A stretch of DNA of 32,968 bases from Rhodobacter sp. (GTDB lineage Bacteria; Pseudomonadota; Alphaproteobacteria; Rhodobacterales; Rhodobacteraceae): positions 1 through 32,968 of the forward strand of contig JAPOUP010000151.1 in NCBI GenBank assembly GCA_026708635.1, given 5' to 3'. The notes beneath the pieces are model-generated. The model worked only from the letters and a program-made list of their open reading frames with translations, was not told where the DNA came from and did no database searches. This document shows, piece by piece, positions 23,903 to 30,559 of this stretch (position 1 is its first letter; the number at the start of each line of letters is the position of its first letter). Both the position numbers and the translations under genes were made by a program.

Positions 23903-25002
23903 AGCTCGACGGCCTGAAGGTGATTGACCTTAGCCAGTTCCTTCCCGGGCCTTGGCTGACGCAGGTCATGGCCGACCACGGCGCTGACGTCCTCAAGATA
24001 GAGCCGCCATCGGGTGAGCCCGTTCGCAATGTCGGCTACCGCACGGAGGAGGGCACAAGCGTCTGGTTTCGCAACACGCATCGCGGCAAGCGTGCGCTGA
24101 CGCTTAACCTCAAAGATCCCGACCATGTCGCGGCGCTATTGGAGTTGGTTGACGAGGCTGACGTGTTCCTAGAGGCGTTCCGCCCCGGCGTTATGGCCCG
24201 GCTTGGTCTCGGGCCCGAACTACTCCGCGCCCGAAATCCACGCCTCGTCTATTGCTCCATTGCCGCCTTTGGGCAAACCGGGCCGGAGGCGCAACGGCCC
24301 GCCCATGACCTCGCCATTCAGGGCCTTGCCGGCACGCTTTCACTCAATCTCGGTAGCGATGGCGAACCCACGAACACGATGCTTCCCGCAGCAGATGCCT
24401 GCGGGTCTATGGTAGCGCTCTCAGCGATACTCATGGCACTTTTGCGGCGCGAGACTACCGGACGCGGCGACGCGATCGATATTTCGATGATGGATGCGTT
24501 GCTGTCCTGGTTGCCCAACGTCACGGGGCCGGTATTCGCCGAAGACCGTGCGCCGGTGCCGCAAAACGAGCGAAGCTTCGGGGGCTATGCATTCTTTCGC
24601 CCCTATGCCTGTTCTGACGGTCGCCATATCGCGCTTGGCGGGGTAGAGCAGAAATTCGTCACTAATCTCCTTAACGCGCTTGAACGTCCTGATCTAATTG
24701 AAATCGCCGTCGGCCCGCCGGGACCGTCGCAAGGGCCGGTAAAAACGTTTCTCGAAGCCACGTTCTTAACTCGAACAAGGGACGAATGGAACGCGTGGTT
24801 TGCGACCCTCGATGTGTGCGCCGCGCCCGTGTTGGATCTCCACGAAGCCTTTCACCACCCACAGACCGCAGCGCGGGAAATGCTAGTCACCGACGCCGAA
24901 GGTCACAAACACATCGGGCTGCCGATCAAATATGCCGAAGAGCCGGGAAAGCTTGACCCAACGCTCCCGCCATTCGCCCCACTGCCAGTCAAAGCGAACT
25001 GA
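23899..25002 (+). CDS. CaiB/BaiF family III CoA-transferase (second copy)
   Basis: A 367-residue family III CoA-transferase, distinct in sequence from its upstream neighbour. GLKVIDLSQFLPGPWLTQVMADHGADVLKIE opens the protein, GKRALTLNLKDP follows, and the catalytic Asp166 lies in LPAADACGSM. The C-terminal half has TRTRDEWNAWFATLDVCAAPV. Two CaiB genes in a row may give a heterodimeric transferase (as known for some benzylsuccinate-type enzymes) or two transferases of different specificity. The start overlaps the previous stop as ATGA. The stop overlaps a possible CTG start of the permease gene. Confidence 0.92.
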   Translation: MKLDGLKVIDLSQFLPGPWLTQVMADHGADVLKIEPPSGEPVRNVGYRTEEGTSVWFRNTHRGKRALTLNLKDPDHVAALLELVDEADVFLEAFRPGVMARLGLGPELLRARNPRLVYCSIAAFGQTGPEAQRPAHDLAIQGLAGTLSLNLGSDGEPTNTMLPAADACGSMVALSAILMALLRRETTGRGDAIDISMMDALLSWLPNVTGPVFAEDRAPVPQNERSFGGYAFFRPYACSDGRHIALGGVEQKFVTNLLNALERPDLIEIAVGPPGPSQGPVKTFLEATFLTRTRDEWNAWFATLDVCAAPVLDLHEAFHHPQTAAREMLVTDAEGHKHIGLPIKYAEEPGKLDPTLPPFAPLPVKAN

Positions 25003-25031
25003 CCCGGATCATTACGGATAATGCGCCGCTT

Positions 25032-25916
25032 TTGATGTTGGCGAGCGTGGTTATTGGTGGTCTTGCGCCTCCCCTTGCGGAGGCCTTTCGCCCGTTTGTG
25101 GTGCCTGTCTCAGTGGTTATGGTGGTGATCTCGATGCTCCGGGTCGACCTGGCAGGTCTTCTGGGTGCATTCCGCCGCCCGGTCTTTTTGGCCTTTGCCT
25201 GCGGCGTCATCCTGTTGGTGCTTCCAGCGGCAACGGCGCTCACCTGCTTTGCCCTTGCGGCACCTTTCTGGCTGGCAACGGGGCTCACCTATGCAGCTGC
25301 AGCACCACCCCTTTCTTCTGCCGCGGCCTTCGCGGTCTTGGTGCGAACCGATCCCGCTAGGGTCACGGCGATCTCTCTTCCAGCGACGATCATTGCCCCA
25401 TTTACGGTCTGGTTGGTCACGACGAGCCTCCCTGGGCTTGGCAGCGGGGTCGCGCTCTTGCCGCTCGTGACGCGTCTTGTGGCGATCATTCTCGGCGCTC
25501 TCGCCTTCGCGCTTCTGGTGCGGCGCTTGCTCGGCGAGGATCGCGTAGCGGGCTGGGCCGAAGGGTTCGACATAACCACCGTGCTCCTCGTTGCAGCCAT
25601 GGGTATCGGCGTCATGTACGACATCGGCCTAACCTTGCGGTCTAACCCGCTCCAGTGGCTGGGAATCCTGGCGGCAACTGCCCTTTTGTCATGGATCTCT
25701 ATGGGGCTTGCCATCGCGCTCTTTTGGCGCGCAGGACGCGAAGCCGCCATGGCCGCCGGTCTCTGTGCTTCGGTCAAGAACATGGCCGTGATGGTCGCGG
25801 CGGTCCTAGGCACGGTCGATCCCCGCATTTCACTTATTGTCATCACGGCGCAATTCCCGATTTTCGTTTCGCCCCTTATCATGCGTCCTCTATTCGCGAG
25901 GTTAGCCCCGCCGTGA
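25032..25916 (+). CDS. BASS-like (bile acid:Na+ symporter-like) membrane transporter, start uncertain
   Basis: A membrane protein of about 294 residues with eight or more hydrophobic segments. It resembles the bile-acid:sodium-symporter superfamily: GLAPPLAEAFRPFVVPVSVVMVVISMLRVD near the N-terminus, a YAAAAPPLSSAAAFAVL crossing, and GLCASVKNMAVMVAAVLG near the C-terminus match the family's broken-helix regions. The identification is by pattern and is moderate. The frame remains open upstream and encodes LTRIITDNAPLL, which looks like part of the first helix. The only canonical starts are TTG 25032 and ATG 25035, and neither has a ribosome binding site. A CTG at 24999 overlaps the CaiB stop (CTGA) and may be the true start. 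It ends in a GTGA overlap with the GAF gene. Likely cargo is an organic acid anion. Confidence 0.7.
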   Translation: MMLASVVIGGLAPPLAEAFRPFVVPVSVVMVVISMLRVDLAGLLGAFRRPVFLAFACGVILLVLPAATALTCFALAAPFWLATGLTYAAAAPPLSSAAAFAVLVRTDPARVTAISLPATIIAPFTVWLVTTSLPGLGSGVALLPLVTRLVAIILGALAFALLVRRLLGEDRVAGWAEGFDITTVLLVAAMGIGVMYDIGLTLRSNPLQWLGILAATALLSWISMGLAIALFWRAGREAAMAAGLCASVKNMAVMVAAVLGTVDPRISLIVITAQFPIFVSPLIMRPLFARLAPP

Positions 25917-26521
25917 TCCCCACACTTTCCCTCGAAGATTTTGAGAAAGCGGCCGAAGTTGCAATCGCGGCCGCATCCCGCGAAAGCCAAACCGAGGTGG
26001 CCTTGACCCACCTTACCCGATTCGCCCATGCGACTTTGGGCGATCATGCCGCCGCAAAGCGGCCAGGCGCGTTACTGCCAGGTGAGCGGGATTACCGTGT
26101 CTCTGGCGTCTTCGTTGTGACGCCCGACCGCCGCTACAACATGCTGGTCGCCAATCATGGCTTCCCGCCTGAACAGCGCCGTCTGGCAATCCCCATTGAG
26201 TGGAACCACCCCGGCGAGGTTGTCCGGACATCCAAGCCGATCCATCTAGCCAATACCGATGAGCACGGGACGTTTCGGCAATTTCTAAACACATCAAGAA
26301 TGGGCTCTTCGATCTATTTCCCAATCCTCTCGCCCTCTGGTCTCGTCGCCCAAATTGTGGTGGCCGCCCAGGCACGATGGACTTATTGTGAGGAAGATCT
26401 GGCTCGATTAGGCCGCCTAGCCGACGCTGCCTCAGTGGTTTGGCAGACGACGGGCGGGGATACCTGGGTCGCCGCTGACTACCCCGCAGATGATATTTGG
26501 CGAGCAGAGGACAATGCCTGA
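25913..26521 (+). CDS. GAF-domain protein
   Basis: A 202-residue soluble protein with GAF-like character. A helical N-terminus (LSLEDFEKAAEVAIAAASRE) precedes a sensor-like fold with VSGVFVVTPDRRYNMLVANHGF, then GEVVRTSKPIHLANTDEH and SSIYFPILSPSGLVAQIVVAAQ, and a closing helix (CEEDLARLGRLADAASVVW). There is no attached output domain, so it is not obviously a regulator. GTG 25913 overlaps the permease stop (GTGA), which supports the start over longer readings. Stand-alone GAF proteins can bind small ligands; here it may sense a pathway compound or modulate the adjacent permease. The gene contains an exact operator core at 26221-26230. Confidence 0.75.
   Translation: MIPTLSLEDFEKAAEVAIAAASRESQTEVALTHLTRFAHATLGDHAAAKRPGALLPGERDYRVSGVFVVTPDRRYNMLVANHGFPPEQRRLAIPIEWNHPGEVVRTSKPIHLANTDEHGTFRQFLNTSRMGSSIYFPILSPSGLVAQIVVAAQARWTYCEEDLARLGRLADAASVVWQTTGGDTWVAADYPADDIWRAEDNA
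26220..26231. promoter_or_regulatory. intragenic operator core within the GAF gene
   Basis: TTGTCCGGACAT contains the exact core TGTCCGGACA at 26221-26230, inside the codons for VVRTS. It lies exactly 310 bp upstream of the identical core at 26531-26540. It could be an auxiliary site for looping or a roadblock, or it may be coincidental coding sequence. Confidence 0.45.
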
Positions 26522-26528
26522 GCCTCAT

Positions 26529-26542
26529 TTTGTCCGGACAAA
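26529..26542. promoter_or_regulatory. operator palindrome upstream of the TRAP operon
   Basis: TTTGTCCGGACAAA is a perfect 14-bp palindrome and the best site in the window. It begins eight bases after the GAF stop codon and 167 bp before the TRAP binding-protein ATG. A perfect TTGACA follows at 26545-26550, so here the site flanks the upstream side of the -35 rather than the -10. Confidence 0.75.
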
Positions 26543-26544
26543 TC

Positions 26545-26572
26545 TTGACAACCTGTCGTGTCACCTTAAGAC
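26545..26572 (+). promoter_or_regulatory. possible promoter of the TRAP-racemase operon
   Basis: TTGACA (26545-26550) is perfect. The best -10 is a weak TAAGAC after 16 bases (26567-26572). The leader to the first ATG would be over 120 bases. The -35 is supported mainly by its position next to the operator. Confidence 0.35.
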
Positions 26573-26708
26573 AAATATTGCAAATGAAAGCAAGGAGGGC
26601 GTTCCGGCTCTAGCCGCCATTGACAAATTGCATACCTCGTACGCGTTAGCGCTCCACTTCGAGGAAATTTTCGAAACCGCCCGCCACAGATACGAAAGGA
26701 CGAAGTTT

Positions 26709-27689
26709 ATGACTGCCAAATTTTCCATTGCCGCAGCATTCTCCGCAGTGCTCGCATTGCCCGCCGCTGCCACCGACATTCAATGGGACGTATCGATCCC
26801 TTGGGGCGCGTCTGAATTTCATACGCAAAACGCCATGGCATTTGCCGAGCGCGTGGCGGAGGAGACGAACGGTAAGGTGGTCATGACTATCCATCCAGGC
26901 GGCTCGCTCGGCATTCGCGCGAATGAATCGTTACGCGCTGTAGAGGACGGTGCCGTACCGGTAGCCGAATACGCGCTTTTTCAGAACGTGGGTGACGTGC
27001 CGATCCTCGGCATCGAGTCGATCCCGTTCCTGATCCAAGACTACGCTGATTTGCGCCGCATGCACGAACTCGTCCGCCCGGCTTGGCAAGAGGCCATCGG
27101 CGAGCGCAACCAAAAGGTCTTATACATTGTGCCGTGGCCCAGCCAGAACTTCTTCACATCCGAGCCATTGGAAGGGCTCGCGGATTTCGAAGGGATGCAG
27201 TTTCGTACCTATGACGCGAACACCACGACCATGATCTCCAACCTCGGCGCCGTTCCGAACCAGATGAACTCGGCCGACGTTGTGCCCGCTCTCGCAACCG
27301 GTCGCCTCGATGCGGTCATGACTTCGGGTACGACGGCTGTGGCCCAAAGCTACTGGGAGTTCCTCAATCACACCTATACGACCAATCACCTGTGGGCGTC
27401 GAATGCCCTAGCCGTCAACCTCGACGAATGGAATGCGTTGAACTCCGAAATCCAGGCCAAGATCGAAGCCATCGCCGCTGAAATGGAGCCGGGTTTCTGG
27501 GAGATTTCCGAAGGGGAACACGCCAAGCGTATGCAGCAGCTCATGGATAGAGGGATGACGGTTCAGGCACCCACGGCAGAATTGGCCGCTGCCATGCGTG
27601 AGGCGACCGCGACAATGGCCGACGACTTTGCCGCCCGCGTTCCCGGCTCAGGGGAAATAATAGAAGCATTCCTGGCGAGTGGCAGCTAA
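26709..27689 (+). CDS. TRAP transporter substrate-binding protein, DctP-like
   Basis: A 326-residue periplasmic binding protein of the TRAP DctP family. The first 21-22 residues form a signal peptide (TAKFSIAAAFSAVLALPAAA). The family motif IHPGGSLG is present, and Arg166 in GMQFRTYDANTTTM is the position that salt-bridges a ligand carboxylate in most DctP proteins, so an organic acid ligand is likely. The open frame runs upstream to 26490 over the operator and out of the GAF gene. ATG 26709 is chosen because AAGGA lies eight bases upstream and the signal peptide begins there. It is followed by the small and large membrane subunits. Confidence 0.93.
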   Translation: MTAKFSIAAAFSAVLALPAAATDIQWDVSIPWGASEFHTQNAMAFAERVAEETNGKVVMTIHPGGSLGIRANESLRAVEDGAVPVAEYALFQNVGDVPILGIESIPFLIQDYADLRRMHELVRPAWQEAIGERNQKVLYIVPWPSQNFFTSEPLEGLADFEGMQFRTYDANTTTMISNLGAVPNQMNSADVVPALATGRLDAVMTSGTTAVAQSYWEFLNHTYTTNHLWASNALAVNLDEWNALNSEIQAKIEAIAAEMEPGFWEISEGEHAKRMQQLMDRGMTVQAPTAELAAAMREATATMADDFAARVPGSGEIIEAFLASGS

Positions 27690-27734
27690 GCTCAATCAGT
27701 CGGCGCTCGGGACGCAGAGGATACCGTAAACACG

Positions 27735-28253
27735 ATGTCCAGGCTGCTCAAATTCTTGGACGGTCTCTGCATTGCGGGTGCCGGATTTGCGGCGCTATGT
27801 TGCCTCGCTTTGGCGGTGATGCTCATTATCGAGGTCATCGCCACCTCCTTTTTCAGGTACTCCCAGCCTTGGGCGGTGGAGTATTCCGGCTACCTTCTAG
27901 CACCGACGCTATTCGCCGGAGCGGGCTGGACGCTGTCGCGCGGCGGGCACATCCGCGTGTCCGTCATCATCGACGCCCTTCCAGAGGGGGCGGAGCGGTT
28001 TCTCGATCTCGTGATGTCAGTTTTCGCCCTAGGCGTGACGCTCTATGTTTGCTGGGCCGTTTCCGAAAACGCGGTGCGCAGTTTTGAGCGCGGTTCTTTT
28101 TCCACCTATCCCACTGCCACGCCGATCTGGATCCCGCAGACTGTTCTCGCGGCGGGCTGGTGGCTCTTGACGGTGGGGCTAGTGACCAGGGTGATCCGGC
28201 GGTTTCAGGGCATGGACGTGGAAGACACCGATACTCCAGCTCTCAACTCTTAG
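27735..28253 (+). CDS. TRAP transporter small membrane subunit, DctQ-like
   Basis: A 172-residue membrane protein with four hydrophobic segments (for example AALCCLALAVMLIIEVIATS and a final WWLLTVGLVTRVI). It carries the DctQ-type motif FRYSQPWAVEYSGYLL and SRGGHIRVSVIIDALP. It pairs with the large subunit that begins 11 bp downstream. A GAGGA lies 13 bases before the ATG, which is longer than usual. Confidence 0.92.
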   Translation: MSRLLKFLDGLCIAGAGFAALCCLALAVMLIIEVIATSFFRYSQPWAVEYSGYLLAPTLFAGAGWTLSRGGHIRVSVIIDALPEGAERFLDLVMSVFALGVTLYVCWAVSENAVRSFERGSFSTYPTATPIWIPQTVLAAGWWLLTVGLVTRVIRRFQGMDVEDTDTPALNS

Positions 28254-28264
28254 TAAGGATCGCC

Positions 28265-29560
28265 GTGAGCGCACCCCTCGGACTCATTTCGCTTCTGCTC
28301 GCGATCTTCTTGGCGGGTGGCCTTTGGGTGGGATTCGCGCTGATGTCCGCGGGAGTAATCTCGCTCGAGGTCTTCCGCAATATGCGCGTAGACCGGTTTC
28401 TGGCCGGTGATATCTGGTCGTCCGGCACGGCACTGGAGCTTGTTACGCTCCCGCTCTTCATCCTTATGGGAGAAATCCTCTATCACACGCGTTTGAGCGA
28501 GAACCTCTTTAACGGGCTCGCGCCTTTCGTACGGCGTCTGCCGGGGCGGCTTTTGCACGTGAACGTGTTGGGCTGCACCCTCTTTGCCGCCGTCTCGGGC
28601 TCATCAGCCGCCACCACAGCCACAGTGGGGCGAATCACGCTTAAAGAGCTTCGGTCGCGCAACTATTCCGAACGCCTCACTCTCGGTAGCCTCGCAGGAT
28701 CGGGCACCATAGGGTTTCTAATCCCCCCATCGATTCCACTCATCGTCTACGGTGTGCTGGCTCAGGTCTCGATTCTCGATCTCTTTGTGGCTGGTATCAT
28801 CCCCGGACTTCTCTTGGCGTTTCTTTTCATGGTGTATATCGGGCTTCGCTCACTTCTGGGGCCGTCGGCAACTCAAGAGCCCGAACCGTCGACGACGCTG
28901 GGCCAGAAACTCCACGCTCTTGGTCTCCTGCTGCCTACCGTGCTCTTGATCGGGTTTGTCGTCGGGTCGATGTATCTGGGTTTCGCTTCGGTTACCGAAG
29001 CCGCGGCGATCGGCGTGCTTGGGGCTTCGATCCTAGCGGCTTTTGAGGGCCAGCTCACCTTTGCAATGGCAAAAAAGGCTCTCCTAGGCGCGGTCAAAAC
29101 CTGCTCTATGATCGGTCTCATCATCACGGGGGCGCTTTTCCTGTCCAAAGCCATGGCGCGGCTGGCGATCCCCACGGATGTGGCCGTCTACATCGAAGGC
29201 CTAGGGTTGACACCGCTCATCCTGATTTTGATCCTCATGACCTTCTATTTGCTGCTTGGCTGTTTCTTGGATGGACTTTCCACAATCGTCATGACCCTGC
29301 CCGTGACTTTGCCGCTGGTGGTGGCCGAGGGCTTCGATTCAGTTTGGTTCGGCATTTTTCTGATTTTAACGATAGAAATGGCCCAGATCACTCCGCCCAT
29401 TGGCTTCAATCTCTTCGTGATTAAAGGTCTCACTGGCTATGGTATAGCCAAGGTTGCGCACGCAGCGTTGCCGTTTTGCCTGATTATGATTTTCCTGGTT
29501 TTTCTGCTCATAGTTTTCCCGGAAATTGCCATCTGGCTACCGGCAACGATGCGCGGATGA
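28265..29560 (+). CDS. TRAP transporter large membrane subunit, DctM-like
   Basis: A 431-residue membrane protein, normal length for DctM, with about twelve hydrophobic segments. It forms the Na+-driven channel subunit of the TRAP system. Family features are VFRNMRVDRFLAG, the GCTLFAAVSGSSAATTATVG segment, GSGTIGFLIPPSIPLIVYG and, near the end, MAQITPPIGFNLFVIKG. The open frame starts earlier, at 28160 inside dctQ, but GTG 28265 has AAGGA five bases upstream and begins the first helix correctly. Its stop overlaps the next start as ATGA, tying the racemase-fold protein to the transporter. Confidence 0.93.
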   Translation: MSAPLGLISLLLAIFLAGGLWVGFALMSAGVISLEVFRNMRVDRFLAGDIWSSGTALELVTLPLFILMGEILYHTRLSENLFNGLAPFVRRLPGRLLHVNVLGCTLFAAVSGSSAATTATVGRITLKELRSRNYSERLTLGSLAGSGTIGFLIPPSIPLIVYGVLAQVSILDLFVAGIIPGLLLAFLFMVYIGLRSLLGPSATQEPEPSTTLGQKLHALGLLLPTVLLIGFVVGSMYLGFASVTEAAAIGVLGASILAAFEGQLTFAMAKKALLGAVKTCSMIGLIITGALFLSKAMARLAIPTDVAVYIEGLGLTPLILILILMTFYLLLGCFLDGLSTIVMTLPVTLPLVVAEGFDSVWFGIFLILTIEMAQITPPIGFNLFVIKGLTGYGIAKVAHAALPFCLIMIFLVFLLIVFPEIAIWLPATMRG

Positions 29561-30309
29561 TCTATGGCCGCGATGCACGGGGTTACCGGGCCAAGATCGC
29601 TGTAACGGCACCCTCGACCAACACGATCTTGCAGCCCGATCTTGATGATCTCAGGCCGCCCGGGGTCACCAATCATATGGCGCGGATCCGAGTACCCGAC
29701 ATGGCGCTCACCTCCGACGAGGACTTTCGTGCGCTCGTCGCGGCATTGGACGATGCCAATGGGCGCGCCGTTGAGGATGTAATGACAGCAAAACCGGACC
29801 ACCTGCTAATCGGTGTCTCGGCTCTGTCCTTCTGGGGTGGAGTGCAGGCGGCGAAGGTCCGGCGGCAATCTTTAGAAAAGCAAACTGGTTTGGGCGTAAC
29901 CCTAGGCGCATTCGCCTTCGACGCTGCCCTCACCGCGCTGGGTGCCAAGCGCATAGCGGTGCTGTCTCCTTACTTTCCGATAATGGACGCAGAGATCAAA
30001 AAGTATTTCGAAGAAACCGGTCGCAACGTTCCGACTATTCGTTCGCTCAAGGCCAAGAGCCCCACCGCTATCGCTAAGATACAGACGGACGAGGTCGAGA
30101 GCGCCGCTGAGGCCCTTACCGCCGTGCCGGTCGATGCACTCCTTATCGTCGGCACCAATCTATCGGTCCTAGAGGCTGGTCCGCGCCTCTCTCAGTCGCT
30201 AAACTGCCCGGTGCTAACCGCCAACGCCACGGCGTACTGGCACGCCCTGACGAGATTGGGGCTAGAAACATTCACGCTACCACCTCCGCTCAACGGGTTA
30301 GGCACCTGA
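29557..30309 (+). CDS. Asp/Glu racemase-fold protein (maleate isomerase/arylmalonate decarboxylase-like) without catalytic Cys pair
   Basis: A 250-residue protein of the Asp/Glu racemase superfamily, closest in pattern to the maleate cis-trans isomerase and arylmalonate decarboxylase group. KIAVTAPSTNTILQPDL opens the fold, GAKRIAVLSPYFPIMD lies in the middle, and PVLTANATAYWHALTRLG closes it. Characterised members use cysteines in a GCTS-like loop and an LLSCT/LLSCGG-like loop. Here those loops read IGVSALSFWGG (Ser88) and LLIVGTNLS (Gly199). The only cysteine, Cys217 in LNCPV, is not at either position. A different mechanism or a binding role is therefore likely. The longer frame to 29476 is rejected, since ATG 29557 overlaps the DctM stop as ATGA. 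Its transporter coupling suggests the TRAP ligand is a dicarboxylate-like acid. Confidence 0.85.
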   Translation: MIYGRDARGYRAKIAVTAPSTNTILQPDLDDLRPPGVTNHMARIRVPDMALTSDEDFRALVAALDDANGRAVEDVMTAKPDHLLIGVSALSFWGGVQAAKVRRQSLEKQTGLGVTLGAFAFDAALTALGAKRIAVLSPYFPIMDAEIKKYFEETGRNVPTIRSLKAKSPTAIAKIQTDEVESAAEALTAVPVDALLIVGTNLSVLEAGPRLSQSLNCPVLTANATAYWHALTRLGLETFTLPPPLNGLGT

Positions 30310-30547
30310 CCCGGATATCCCAGTGCGCCGTGGAAAGGCGTGTTTTCCTGACGGGTGTGGGTTCCGCCCGACAGCCGCCTCGGCCGGTAACCGCCGGAAC
30401 GGATCATGGAGGCGACGGCATGGTCTGAGGCACTCGGGACGTAGGATGCCCGGGCTAACGCCTGACCGTTCCGGCTCGTCGTCCATGCCGTGATGATAGA
30501 CGATTACGCGGGGGCGCGATCTCAATTCGCAGCCGCGGTTCCCCCGC
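30310..30547. other. intergenic stretch between racemase-fold gene and uvrB
   Basis: About 240 bp separate two convergent genes. A 99-codon minus-strand frame that runs through it and into the end of uvrB has no familiar domain and is probably not a gene. The stretch ends in the stem-loop at 30508-30547. Confidence 0.45.
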
Positions 30548-30559
30548 TCAGCGTTTTTT
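30508..30559 (+). terminator. probable intrinsic terminator of the TRAP-racemase operon
   Basis: GCGGGGG (30508-30514) pairs with CCCCCGC (30541-30547). CGCG at 30515-30518 and 30534-30537 extends the stem past a 3-base bulge. A run of six T lies at 30554-30559 on the plus strand, six bases after the stem. Those bases are also the two Lys codons at the end of uvrB. The gap between stem and T-run lowers confidence. Confidence 0.4.

Noticed and set aside
26490-26708. Longer N-terminus for the TRAP binding protein
   Set aside because: The extra residues run over the operator and promoter and would bury the signal peptide; ATG 26709 has a good ribosome binding site.
28160-28264. Longer N-terminus for the TRAP large subunit
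   Set aside because: It would be encoded inside dctQ in another frame and is hydrophilic; GTG 28265 has AAGGA at the right distance.
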